From: DASQPA01 sp963757335
Lineage (GTDB): Bacteria; Acidobacteriota; Thermoanaerobaculia; Multivoradales; UBA5704
DNA length: 64,000 nucleotides
Assembly: GCA_963757335.1 (NCBI GenBank)
Contig: CAVWRJ010000013.1
Coordinates: 744,001 to 808,000 of the forward strand
Reading direction: 5' to 3'
The notes under the pieces are model-generated. The model was not told the DNA's origin, searched no databases, and saw only the letters and a list, made by a program, of their open reading frames with translations. A program made the position numbers and the translations under genes. Positions 54,049 through 63,779 of the stretch are shown piece after piece. The number at the start of each line of letters is the position of its first letter. Within the stretch, counting starts at the first letter, position 1.

Positions 54049-55191
54049 TCAGCCCAGCCGGGAGATCTCGTCCAAAACCCGCTCGATCTCGTCCGCGGTG
54101 TTGTAGACGTGGGGCGACAGCCGCAGGCGGCCGGCCCGGGCCGAGACCACGATGTCGCGTTCGAGCAGCCGGTCGACGATCCGCTCGGTCGGAAGGTGCG
54201 GGTGGAGGGCGGCGACGATGCCGGAGGTCTCGCCCGGCAGGCGCGAGCTGACGACCGCGAGCCCGCGCTCGGCGAGCCCGCGGGCGGCGAGGTCGGCGAG
54301 GGCGAGGACCCGCCTCTCGACCGCCGCCGGTCCGAGATCGAGGAACATCTGGAGGGAGACGCCGAGGGCACAGATGCCGAGCCCGTTCAGGGTGCCGCTC
54401 TCGTAGCGCTTGGCGCCCGGTCCCCAGTCGATTTCGAGCTCCGTCCAGCTCCCCTGGTCGCGCATCGAGCGCCAGCCGGCGCGCTGCGGGCGGAGGCGCT
54501 CGACCACCCGGTCCGAGACGTAGAGGAGACCGATCCCCTCGGGGCCGAGAAGCCACTTGTGGGCCGAGGCGCAGGCGACGTCGACCGCCTCCCGCTCGAC
54601 GTCGAGGACGAGGCCGCCCAGACCCTGGATGACGTCGACGACGAAGAGCACCCCGCGGGCCCGGCAGAAGGCGCCGATCCGGGCGAGGTCGAAGCGGAAA
54701 CCGTTCGCGTACTCGACCCAGGAGAGAGCGACGACCCGGGTGCGGTCGTCGACCTGGGCGAGCAGCTCGTCGGTGTCGACCCGGCCGTCGCGCTCGGGGA
54801 CGGGGCGCCAGGTGACCCCGCGCGCGGCGAGGTTCATCCAGGGATAGACGTTCGACGGGAACTCGCAGGCGACGCCGACGACGTTGTCCCCCGGCTGCCA
54901 GGCGAGCGCCTCGGCGACCGCGGAGAGGCCGGTCGAGGTGTTCTCGACGAAGGCGACCTCGTGCGGCTCCCGGGCGCCGAGCAGGCGGGCGGCGAGGCCC
55001 CTCACCTCCTCGGCCATGGCGTTCCTCTCCGGCCACCGCCGGTCGCCGCTCTCGGCGATCGAGGCGGCGAGGGCGGCGATCTGGAGGACGGAGCGCCGCG
55101 GCAGGGGGCCGACCGAGGCGTGATTGAGATAGGCGTAGCGCTCGGTGACCGGGAACTCGGCCCGGAGGGCTACGAGCTGTGCGAAATCCAT
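54049..55191 (-). CDS. class V aminotransferase / cysteine desulfurase-fold enzyme
   Basis: 380 aa. PLP fold type I. The start is FPVTERYAYLNHASVGPLPR. AFVENTSTGLSAVAEAL binds the cofactor phosphate, LFVVDVIQGLGGLVLDVE holds the cofactor Asp, and the PLP lysine is in VACASAHKWLLGPEGIGLLY. The G-P-E-G-I-G-L segment is typical of isopenicillin-N-epimerase-like and selenocysteine-lyase-like members rather than IscS. Reaction unknown. AAGGAGGA is nine bases before the ATG at 55191. The regulator gene follows 75 bases later on the same strand. Confidence 0.87.
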   Translation of the reverse strand: MDFAQLVALRAEFPVTERYAYLNHASVGPLPRRSVLQIAALAASIAESGDRRWPERNAMAEEVRGLAARLLGAREPHEVAFVENTSTGLSAVAEALAWQPGDNVVGVACEFPSNVYPWMNLAARGVTWRPVPERDGRVDTDELLAQVDDRTRVVALSWVEYANGFRFDLARIGAFCRARGVLFVVDVIQGLGGLVLDVEREAVDVACASAHKWLLGPEGIGLLYVSDRVVERLRPQRAGWRSMRDQGSWTELEIDWGPGAKRYESGTLNGLGICALGVSLQMFLDLGPAAVERRVLALADLAARGLAERGLAVVSSRLPGETSGIVAALHPHLPTERIVDRLLERDIVVSARAGRLRLSPHVYNTADEIERVLDEISRLG

Positions 55192-55232
55192 CGGTCTCGA
55201 TCCTCCTTCGTCCGCCAGGTGATGGCTCCGTT

Positions 55233-55288
55233 GGGTCCTGCGGGCCTGCTCCTTCGGGCGCTCCGCGCAGCCAGTCGCAGGTCCTCGG
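55233..55288 (-). repeat. dispersed structured repeat, copy B
   Basis: Opposite-strand copy of 11487-11540 (shared CTGGCTGCGCGGAGCGCCCG). Here it is bounded by near-complementary arms, GGCTCCGTTGGG and CCCACGGAGCC, so the whole block could fold. It occupies the gap between the aminotransferase and the flippase-like gene. Confidence 0.7.
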
Positions 55289-55313
55289 AGCCCACGGAGC
55301 CACGATCGCCCAT

Positions 55314-56396
55314 CTAGGGCGGGGTCTCCACGACCGGCACCCTGCCCGCTCGCCGCGCCCCGCCCGCTTCGAGCCAGGCGAGCGCCGGCAGGCCCACGAC
55401 GACGACCAGCCCGTAGTGGAGGCCGCGGAAGAGGAGCGTCGCCGCCCCGGCGTTCGCCCGGTCCACCCCCAGGGCCACATAGGCGGCGACCATGGCCGCC
55501 TCGGTCGTCCCGATCCCACCGGGAGTCCCCGCCAGCATACCCGCGGCATTCCCCAGCGCCACCACCGCCACCACCGCGAGCACCCCCACCTCCTGGCCGA
55601 GGGCGCGGAAGATCAACCACTGAGCCACGGCGTTGGCGAGGAAGAGGGCGATGCCGAGGGCCGCCGCCCGGAAAGCCATCCCGGAGTCGCCGAGGAGCCG
55701 CACGAAGGTGCCAGCCGCTTCGTGCCCCTGGATGTAGACCCGCTGGAGGCTCCCCTCGGCGCGCTCCGCCTGGCGGGAGAGGAACCGCACGATGGGGTTG
55801 TCCGCGAACGGCCCCCGCCGCCGGCTCCACAGGATCACCCCGGAGACCGCGACCGCCATCCCGGCGAGGCCCGCGACGCCTGAAGCGACATACCCCCGGG
55901 CGATGGCGGCCGAGAGGACGGCGAGGCCGGTCATGACGGAGACCACGGCCTGGTGGGCGAGCTGGTCGTAGAGCACGATGCCGTAGAACAGGCCGAAGGA
56001 GCGCCGGCAGACGCGGGAGAAGCTCCGCGCCCGGAGCGGCCCGGAGAGCACCCGCGCCGCCGGGGTGAGGAGGTTGAGCGCCGCCGAGGCGAGGATCACC
56101 GAGAAGCCGAAGACCGCCCCCGTCACCCGCTCCCCCGTCGTCCGCCGGGCGGCAATCCGGAAGCGCAGGTCCCAGAGCCCAAAGCGAAGGACGAGGAAGA
56201 GCACCGAAACGGCGACGAGCGGCCGGTCCGCCGCCGCCAGCCGAGCCGCGAGCTCCGCCCACCGCATCCCCGCGATCAACCGCCAGGAGAAATAGAGCGC
56301 CGCCACCACCAGCCCCCACTTGACGGCGATCCGCAGCCCCCGAAAGCGACGGGGGGGCTCCGGAGTGGGCTGGGGTTCGGTCAGCGATTCGAGCAT
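55314..56396 (-). CDS. lysylphosphatidylglycerol synthase TM region-like (UPF0104) flippase-fold protein
   Basis: 360 aa, about eight membrane helices. The family signature is VVAVVALGNAAGMLAGTPGG followed by IGTTEAAMVAAYVALGVDRA, with an early LLTPAARVLSGPLRARSFSR. Members move lipids or act in glycolipid and hopanoid export; no catalytic aminoacyl-transfer domain is present, so it is not MprF itself. Its start is 65 bases from the divergent ShosT-like gene. Confidence 0.85.
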   Translation of the reverse strand: MLESLTEPQPTPEPPRRFRGLRIAVKWGLVVAALYFSWRLIAGMRWAELAARLAAADRPLVAVSVLFLVLRFGLWDLRFRIAARRTTGERVTGAVFGFSVILASAALNLLTPAARVLSGPLRARSFSRVCRRSFGLFYGIVLYDQLAHQAVVSVMTGLAVLSAAIARGYVASGVAGLAGMAVAVSGVILWSRRRGPFADNPIVRFLSRQAERAEGSLQRVYIQGHEAAGTFVRLLGDSGMAFRAAALGIALFLANAVAQWLIFRALGQEVGVLAVVAVVALGNAAGMLAGTPGGIGTTEAAMVAAYVALGVDRANAGAATLLFRGLHYGLVVVVGLPALAWLEAGGARRAGRVPVVETPP

Positions 56397-56461
56397 GGTC
56401 AGGTCGGCCCCGAGGGCGCTTCAGGATAGCAGGGCATGCGCTACACTTCGCCGACCCGCTG

Positions 56462-57355
56462 ATGTCGACCCCAAACCAGCCGAGGATCACCCCGGCCGCC
56501 ATTGCGGAGATGGTGGAGAAGAAGCCGCGTCGCAAACAGCTGGCTCGCGAAGAGCCAAACCTCCTGCGAGCCCCCCGTGTGGAGGGTAAGGACTGGTCTA
56601 TCCAGTTCCCGTTCGGGGAGACTCTGTGGAACTCCTTCGAGATGACGTGCAAGGTTCCCTCGATTGGCCTGCGAGAGAACCCCGAAGGCGGCTGGTACAC
56701 CTACCTCAAGAGAGCGGATGCCAGCGCACTGGAGCGCGTCCGCCTTTGGCTGGAGACAGTAGGACGGTATGTCGTCCTCAGGGACTGCCTTGCCCTCTCG
56801 TTCGCACTGGACTACGAACGCGAGGGCGGCGATCCGAACAAGCCTCAGACACGGGTCGGAGCCTTGCGTTACCGGGCCAAGACGTACGACCGCAGCCCGA
56901 CGGCCGAGACTCTCGAAGCGGCGGACCAACTCGTTCAAGAATGCCTGTCGTTCCTGCGCTCCATGACCTGCTATGAAACAGCTGATGCCGTCGTGGCGAT
57001 GCCACCCTCCAGACCCGATAAGCCGTTCGATCTGCCGAGACACCTCGCAAGGAGAATCGGTCTCGAAATCGGGAAAGCCGACTTGAGCGACCAAGTGGTG
57101 TCCAGGGAGAGGCCAGCCGTCAAGAACGTTCCATTAGCTGAAAAACTGGCGACTATTCGAGGTACCATCAGCATAGCGGGAGGAGGTCCCTTCCGGGGTC
57201 GAACCGTGCTCCTGGTGGACGACCTCTATCAGTCGGGTGTCACCATGAATTACGTTGCAATGGAGCTCCTCGAAGCCGGCGCCGAAGCGGTGCTCGGGCT
57301 CGCCTGTGAGAAGACCTGCCGTAACGACGACAACGTGGGTCACTCCCGTGTCTGA
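56462..57355 (+). CDS. phosphoribosyltransferase-domain protein, ShosT-like toxin
   Basis: 297 aa. The C-terminal half holds a PRTase fold with the PRPP loop RTVLLVDDLYQSGVTMNYVA and upstream VVAMPPSRPDKPFDLPRHLA. The N-terminal half (MSTPNQPRITPAAIAEMVEK onward) is not recognised. It is followed, with an 8-base overlap, by a DprA-like gene. That pairing is the layout of ShosTA, a toxin-antitoxin system reported to act against phages, in which the PRTase protein is the toxin. Assignment rests on domains and order, not on an alignment. Base composition is a little lower in GC than the flanks. Confidence 0.75.
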   Translation: MSTPNQPRITPAAIAEMVEKKPRRKQLAREEPNLLRAPRVEGKDWSIQFPFGETLWNSFEMTCKVPSIGLRENPEGGWYTYLKRADASALERVRLWLETVGRYVVLRDCLALSFALDYEREGGDPNKPQTRVGALRYRAKTYDRSPTAETLEAADQLVQECLSFLRSMTCYETADAVVAMPPSRPDKPFDLPRHLARRIGLEIGKADLSDQVVSRERPAVKNVPLAEKLATIRGTISIAGGGPFRGRTVLLVDDLYQSGVTMNYVAMELLEAGAEAVLGLACEKTCRNDDNVGHSRV

Positions 57356-58304
57356 CGTCCTGCCGGCCGTCCAGATCCTGCGCCTGCTCGATACCCCGGG
57401 GATCGGCGCGGTCAAAGCACAACGCATCCTGAGCCAGGCCGGTAAGGAGGACCATGGCAACGCCCTCGACGACCGGTGGCTCCGCCCGTTCCTGTCCGCG
57501 GCCCAATCCGCGGCGTTCGAGAGGAACGAGGACCGGATTCATCGGCTCGTGGAGAGCCTGGAGGAGAAGCGGGTGGTTCTCCTACCCATCTCGGACCCGC
57601 GCTATCCGGTTGTCCTGCGCGCCAGGCTGCTGGAGAAGGCGCCGCCTCTCCTCTTCGTCATTGGCAACCCGGCTCTGCTGAACACCCCTGGAGTCGGCTT
57701 CTGTGGCTCCCGCCAGGCGAGCGAGAAAGGGATCTCCACGGCGGAGGACTGCTCCCGGCAACTCGCCAGGACGGGCCTCGACGTGGTTTCGGGCTTCGCC
57801 TCGGGGGTCGACCTCGCCGCCCACCGCGCGGCTTTGGAAGCTGGGGGCACCACGACCGTGGTCTTGGCCGAGGGCATCCTTCACTTCAAGGTAAAGCGAG
57901 AGTTGCTCGACAGCTGGGATACCGGCAGGGCCGTGGTGGTGAGCGAGTTCCTGCCCGGACTCCCCTGGAGCGTTCATCACGCCATGCAGCGCAACCGGAC
58001 GATCTGCGGCCTGTCTCTGGCCATGGTGCTGATCGAGGCACGGGAACGGGGAGGCAGCTACGAGGCCGGTAAGACATCCCTCGACTTGGGGGTGCCCCTC
58101 TTCGCCGCCGTGTATGAAGGAATGCCCGTCTCGGCGACCGGAAACGCCGAGCTCCTCGGGAGGGGTGCAAAGCCTTTGATGAGGAGCCGGTCCACTCACT
58201 GCGCCAATCTCTCCCCCGTCCTGACGGCGGTCACTGCCGAAAAGAAGAGACTCCTCGATCGAGCCTCGGGTCCGCAAGCGGCCCAGCTTTCGGTCTTCCG
58301 CTGA
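57348..58304 (+). CDS. DprA-like protein, ShosA-like antitoxin
   Basis: 318 aa, GTG start overlapping the ShosT-like stop by eight bases. N-terminal helix-hairpin-helix (LLDTPGIGAVKAQRILSQAG), then a Rossmann DprA/Smf domain: ISDPRYPVVLRARLLEKAPP, LLFVIGNPALL, GVGFCGSRQASEKGI, GLDVVSGFASGVDLAAHRAA, VVSEFLPGLPWSVHHAMQRN and IEARERGGSYEAGKTSLDLG. A housekeeping DprA would load RecA on incoming DNA; the coupling to a PRTase gene favours the antitoxin role instead. No competence genes lie nearby. Confidence 0.78.
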   Translation: MSDVLPAVQILRLLDTPGIGAVKAQRILSQAGKEDHGNALDDRWLRPFLSAAQSAAFERNEDRIHRLVESLEEKRVVLLPISDPRYPVVLRARLLEKAPPLLFVIGNPALLNTPGVGFCGSRQASEKGISTAEDCSRQLARTGLDVVSGFASGVDLAAHRAALEAGGTTTVVLAEGILHFKVKRELLDSWDTGRAVVVSEFLPGLPWSVHHAMQRNRTICGLSLAMVLIEARERGGSYEAGKTSLDLGVPLFAAVYEGMPVSATGNAELLGRGAKPLMRSRSTHCANLSPVLTAVTAEKKRLLDRASGPQAAQLSVFR

Positions 58305-58405
58305 GAGTCGCCCGGCACCGGCCGGGGTTGACGGCCGGAGCGCGATCGGCAACTCTTGCAGAAGATTCAAACCGGGTGCAGGATGCTCCCGGGAGAGGAG
58401 AGAGA

Positions 58406-58639
58406 ATGCCCGAGACCAAGATCACCGTGATGAAGAACGGCCCCTTCCGCATCGAGGGGGACAACATCCAGATCGTCGATCCCACCGGCAAGGCGTACGG
58501 CCTGGCGGGCCGCACCGCCCTCGCGCTCTGCCGTTGCGGGGCGTCCAACAACAAGCCGTTCTGCGATGGCAGCCACAACCACCACGCTTTCCAGGACGAT
58601 CCCCAGGCGCGCGACCTGCCGCCGAAGCCGGGGGCGTAA
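58406..58639 (+). CDS. CDGSH iron-sulfur domain protein
   Basis: 77 aa. The [2Fe-2S] site CRCGASNNKPFCDGSH has the three Cys and one His of the CDGSH family. The start MPETKITVMKNGPFRIEGD is preceded by GGAGAGGAG. Small CDGSH proteins are electron-transfer or redox-sensing modules. Stand-alone gene between the ShosTA-like pair and the TolB-like gene. Confidence 0.92.
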   Translation: MPETKITVMKNGPFRIEGDNIQIVDPTGKAYGLAGRTALALCRCGASNNKPFCDGSHNHHAFQDDPQARDLPPKPGA

Positions 58640-58689
58640 GGCCAGCCCGGTCGGGCGGGGACGGCCCTTTCTCCCGTAGAGTACGGCGT

Positions 58690-61649
58690 ATGGGCCGCCC
58701 CGCATCGCTCCTCCTCGTTTTCTGCTCCCTCTGCCTTCTCTGCCCGGCCAGCCCCGCGACCGCCCAGGGGCCGGACGCCCGCTGGGAGACCCTCACCACC
58801 GCGCATTTCCGCATCCACTACCCGGCGGAGTCCGCGGCCTGGACCCGGCATGCGGCGGCGCGGCTGGAGTCGATCTGGGGGCGGGTGGAGGAAGAGGTGG
58901 GATACCGGCCGCCGGAGGTGATCGACGTGCTGGTCTCGGACCCCGTCGCCGAGGCGAACGGCGCCGCCTTCCCCTTTCTCGGCTGGCCGCGGATCGAGCT
59001 GTGGACGAGCCCGCCCGAGCCGGAATCGGTCATCGGCCACTACGCCGACTGGAGCGAGCTCCTCCTTACCCACGAGGGGACCCACCTCGTCCACCTGCTG
59101 CGGCCCTCGCGCAACCCGCTCGGGCACGCGCTCTCCCTCTTCCTGCCGTTGGGACCGGTGGCGCTCAAATCGCCGCGCTGGGTGACCGAGGGCTACGCCA
59201 CGGTCGTCGAAGGGACGGCTCACCGCCTCGGGAAGGCCCAACGGCGACCTGCGGGCGGCGATCCTCCGCCGCCGGGCGCAGGAGGGAAAGCTGCCGAGCT
59301 ACGGGGGGCTCGACGGGGATCGCAGCTGGATGGGGCAGTCGATGGCCTACCTGATGGGCTCGGCCTTCCTCGAATGGACCGACGCCAGAGCCGGCGGCGG
59401 CAGCCTGCCCAAGCTCTGGGCCCGCCTCTCGGCCCGCCGGGACCGGAGCTTCGACGAGGCCTGGAAGGGGCTCTACGGCGAATCGCCCGCCGACCTCTAC
59501 GGCCGGTTCACCGCCGAGCTGACCTGGCAGGCGGTCGAGGCCGAACGGCGGCTCCGCCCGGCCGCCCGGGAGGGGGAGCTCTGGCAGGACCTCTCCTGGA
59601 GCACCGGCGCCCCCGCCCTCTCCCCCGACGGCCAGAGCCTCGCCATCGTCCTCCGGAAGCGCGACAAGCCGTCCCAGCTCGTCGTCTGGTCGACGGCGCC
59701 GGACGCCGCTGCCGAGCGCAAGTGGGAGGAGGAACGGACGAAGCTCGCCGCCCGCGATCCCCAGGACGTGCCGGCGGTGCGCACCCGGCCGCTCCCCCGG
59801 AAGGCCCTCCACACCCTACCGGCGATCGACGGCATCTCCCCCACGATGCCGCGCTTCCTGCCGGACGGGAAGTCCATCCTCTTCGTCCGCTTCGAGCCCG
59901 ACGGCCGCGGCTTCCTCCATCCCGATCTCTTCCGCTGGGAGATCGCCGCGGGCCGGGTCGAGCGGCTGACCCGGGAGGCCGACCTGCGGGAGCCCGATCC
60001 GGCGCCCGACGGCACCTGGGCCCTGGCGATCCGCAACCGGAACGGCTTCTCCCAGGTGGTCCGGGTCGATCTGATGTCGAAAAACGGCAACGGCGCGGTC
60101 CAGGCGGTGACCGAGCCCGCGGTCGAGGAGGTCTACGACCAGCCGCGGATCAGCCCCGACGGCCGGCGGGCGGTCTACGCCCGGCACGCCGGAGGGGAGG
60201 CCAGCGGCGAGACTGGCGGCTCGCCGTCCGCGATCTCGCGACCGGTGCCGAGACCGCTCTCGCCCCACCCCCGGGCGCCACCGTCGCCGCCCCGGCCTGG
60301 AGCGGCGATGGAAAGACCGTCTACGCGACGGTGGGGAGCGGCGGCTTCGTCGACGTCTGGGCCTTCCCGCTCGACCCGGCCGGGACTCCCGTCCCCCTGA
60401 CCCGCACCCCGGGGGCCGCCCTCGCCCCCGCCCCCACGCCGGACGGCAAGGCCCTCTTCTATCTGGGGATGCAGGCCGACGGCCTCGACCTCCGGCGCCT
60501 GGACCTCGCTGCCACCCGACCGGAGGCGGCCGCCGCCGAGCCAGCACCGCAGGCCCTCCCGACCCTGCCGACCCTCTCCGCCGCCGAGCTGGCGCCCGCG
60601 GTCCGCCCCCCGGCTCCCCCGGTGCCGGCGCCCTTCGCTCTCGCCGAGGTGCCGGCGGGGCACCCCTACGGGCTCGGCCGGCAGGAGCTCCTCCCCATGC
60701 TCGCGGGGAGCGCCACCGCCGCCTCCGGGGTCGCCGAGCTGGGGGTACGCGGGGGCGACGTCGTCGGCCGGCTCGACTGGCTGGTCCTCGGGGGCCTGGG
60801 GAGCGCCGGCAGCTTCCGGGGCGGCACCGCCGCCGCCACCTACCGGGGCGCGCCGGTCGATCTCTCCTTCCGCCTCTTCGACGTCCGGGAGCTCCCCTCC
60901 CGCCAGACCGGGCACCTGGGAACGCCGGCCCGGAGCGGCGCCCTCGACCTCGAGCGGCGGGGAGCCGAGGTGCGGGCGGACTGGGACCGCCGCTTCGGGG
61001 CCGCCCGGCTGGCCCTCGCCGGGGGCGGCCTGTTCACCGCGGTCGATCCCCGGCTGGGCGACTCGGTCCATCCTCGGTCCATGGGGCCATCGGCTTCCTC
61101 GACGCCCGCTATCATGCCGTCCACAGCCGCGGCCTCTCCTCTCTGGAGGAGGGGGTGCAGCTCCATGGCGAGAGCAGCGGGGGCGGGGACTCCTTCAGCC
61201 GCTACGGCGGCGACCTCACCCTCGGGGCGGGCCACGACGAGGACGGCCTCCGCCTCACCGTCCGGCGCGACCGCGCGAGCGGCACCCCGCGGCCCTTCGA
61301 CCTGGTCCAGGTCGGCGGCTACGGCAGCAGCCTGCTCCCGGAGTCTGCCCTGGCCGGCCGGGTCGCCGTCCCCGCCCTGCCGGCCGGGACCCTCCTCGGC
61401 CGGGACTACCTGGGCGAGCGCGCCGAGCTCCGCCTCGGCTTCCTCCCCGCCCCCCTCTTCTTCGAGCGCCACCGGATGGATTCTGGAGACTGGCTGCGCC
61501 TGGCCGGCCTCGAATGGCGCTTCTCGCTCGCCCCCCTCCCCATCGTCCGCATCCCGGCGGTCGACGTCCGGGTGGGGGCGGCGCGGGTGTTCGACGCCCC
61601 TTTGAAGGGGGATACCCGGCTGTGGCTGGTGACGGTGCTGCGGCCGTGA
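58690..61649 (+). CDS. secreted peptidase-MA/TolB-propeller protein, broken by three frame shifts
   Basis: If joined, about 985 aa. Signal peptide (MGRPASLLLVFCSLCLLCPA) and a zinc-protease-like domain with HEGTHLVHLLRPSRNPLGHA and WVTEGYATVVEG. Then TolB/WD40-like propeller blades (LSWSTGAPALSPDGQSLAIV, FLPDGKSILFVRF, PAWSGDGKTVYATVGSGG), and a C-terminal part rich in alternating beta strands that could be an outer-membrane domain. The frame changes near 59222 (one extra base), 60211 (one missing) and 61075 (one missing). At each point the protein continues sensibly in the new frame, which argues for uncorrected indels. A Leu-Pro-Thr repeat lies near 60560. Confidence 0.75.
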
Positions 61650-61675
61650 GAGGAGAAGACTAGAATCAACTCGCC

Positions 61676-63212
61676 GTGCCCGACCGCCGCCTCGTCCTCC
61701 GCCTCTCCGGCGACCTCTATACGAAGGCGCGCTCAGACCCGCATGCGGTTCCTCCGCCGGCTGGAGAAGAACATCGTCGACGCCCTGACCTCGCACGGCA
61801 TCCCCCACCGCCTGGAGCGGAACTGGAGCCGCTTCTATGTCGAGACCGAGGCGAACGTCGGGGGAACGGAGAACCCCGAGACCGCGGAATCGGCGACCGC
61901 GGTGCTCTCCCGGGTGTTCGGCCTGCAGTCGGTGTCGGAGATCGCTCCGCGCCCCTTCGTCGACCTGGCGGACGTCGTGCGGGAGGGGGAGGCGTTCTTC
62001 CGGCCCCACGTCGCCGGCCGCCGCTTCGCCGTCCGCGCCTCGCGCCGCGGCGTCCGCAACCTCATCCCGTTTCGCTCGCACGACGTCGAGGACGCCCTCG
62101 GCCGCGCCCTCCTCCCCTACGCCTCTGGAGTCGACCTGCGCACCCCCCAGGTCACCGCCCATGTCGAGCTGGAGCCGGGGACCGTCCACCTCTTCCTCGA
62201 CAAGCTCTCCTGCCACGGCGGCCTCCCCCTGGGGGTCGAGGGGCGGGCCGTGGCGCTGGTCTCGGGCGGCTTCGACTCGGCGGTCGCCGCCTGGCTGCTC
62301 TTGAAGCGCGGGGTGCAGCTCGAATACGTCTTTCTGAATTTGGGGGGCGCCGCTCACCGGCAGGGGGTACTCAAGGTGATGCGGGGGATCGCCGAGCGCT
62401 GGAGCTATGGCAGCCGGCCCCGGCTGCACGAGGTCGACCTCCGGCCGCTGGTCGCCGAGCTTCAGGAGAAGACCGCGCCCCGCTACTGGCAGATCCTCCT
62501 CAAGCGCCTCATGCTCCAGGCGGCGGAGATCATCGCCCGCCAGGGGGGCGCGGCGGGGATCGTCACCGGCGATGCCATCGGCCAGGTCTCGTCGCAGACG
62601 GTGCAGAACCTGGCGGTGATCTCCGAGGCGGTGCGCCTCCCCATCCTCCGGCCCCTCCTCGGCTTCAACAAGGAGGAGATCGTGGCCCTCGCCCGCCAGA
62701 TCGGGGTGCACGATGCGGCCGCCGAGGTCGCCGAGTACTGCGGTCTGGAGAGCCGCCGCCCCGCCACCCGGGCGAGCCTCGGCTCGGTGCTCGGGGACGA
62801 AGCCAAGCTCGAACCGGGCGGCGTGCGGATGGCGGTCGCGGCGCGCACCGTCCACGACCTCCGTGCCCTTCCTGCGGCGGACCTCGATCTCCTGCCGGTC
62901 GAGACCGCGACCGTGCCCCCCGGGGCGACCGTTCTCGACCTGCGCTCCGGCACCGCCTTTCTCGCCTGGCACTACCCGGGCGCCCTCCACCTCGACTTCC
63001 CGCAGGCCGTCGCCGCCTACCCGGCGTTCGGCCGCGACGCCACCTACGTCCTGGTCTGCGAGGTGGGCCTGAAAAGCGCCTACCTCGCCGAGCGGATGCA
63101 GGCGGAGGGCTTCCGCGCCTATCACCTCAAAGGGGGGGCGAAGGCCCTCCTCCGCCTGGCCGAGCGGGAGGGGCTGCTCGACCCCGGACTCCTGGCGCCG
63201 GCGGTGCGATAG
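61676..63212 (+). CDS. thiI: tRNA 4-thiouridine synthase ThiI with rhodanese domain, one frame break
   Basis: About 510 aa if joined. The start RRLVLRLSGDLYTKAR (from GTG 61676) is the ThiI N-terminus, but the frame shifts near 61735 and the rest continues from RMRFLRRLEKNIVDALTSHG. Ferredoxin-like and THUMP domains follow (about 25-175), then the PP-loop ATP site AVALVSGGFDSAVAAWLLLK and DAIGQVSSQTVQNL. The C-terminus is a rhodanese-like domain with LDLRSGTAFLAWHYPGALHL and the sulfur-carrying Cys in YVLVCEVGLKSAYLAE. It makes s4U in tRNA and can feed thiamine synthesis. The frame break is probably one extra base. Confidence 0.87.
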
Positions 63213-63231
63213 GTCCTCCTCGCCAAGCACG

Positions 63232-63752
63232 TCAACTCAAAGGCTGATCCAAGGCAAACAGCTTGATCTCTGGGGCCCCCTCGGACAGGCGAACCCGCCG
63301 TTCGAACTCGAAGCCCATCTTTTCCAGGAGATGGATCGAGCGCTGGTTGTCCACACTCGTGATTGCCACGACCCGCTCCAGGCCGAATGTGTCACGCGCA
63401 TAGGAGAGGACGGCAGCGGCCGCTTCGAGGGCATACCCCTGAGACCAGAACTCCGGGAGGAAGGCGTAGCCGATGTCGAAATCCTCCAGGGCCTCCCGCT
63501 TCAGCAGGCCGCACAGCCCCAGCGGGACCCCGGCCTCCCGGGTTGCCACCAGCCAGACTCCGAAACCCAGGGTTTCATAGCTGGTGATCGGCCCATCCAG
63601 AATGTACTGACGGGCCTCCGCCAGCGTCCGGATGCCCTTGTCGCCGATGTTTTCTGAAGAAAGGACGGCTCGTTGAGCAAACGGAGCATGAACTCGGCAT
63701 CGTCCACCGAAAACTGCCGCAGGCTGAGCCTCTCCGTCTGGAGGATCGTCAT
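63232..63752 (-). CDS. GNAT acetyltransferase with a homopolymer frame break
   Basis: About 173 aa if joined. ATG 63752 gives MTILQTERLSLRQFSVDDAE and LLNEPSFLQ; after AAAA at about 63655 the protein continues in another frame as NIGDKGIRTLAEARQYILDG, then GFGVWLVATREAGVPLGLCG, GYALEAAAAVLSYARDTFGL and SIHLLEKMGFEF. This is a complete RimJ/RimL-type GNAT fold. The break at an A-run is the signature of an indel error or a recent mutation. Convergent with thiI. Confidence 0.8.
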
Positions 63753-63779
63753 CGGTCTCCCCAGGGCCATCAGCGTGGC

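Noticed and set aside
57348..58304. Housekeeping competence DprA
   Set aside because: Possible from the domain alone, but the 8-base overlap with a PRTase gene and the lack of competence genes nearby fit the ShosA role better.
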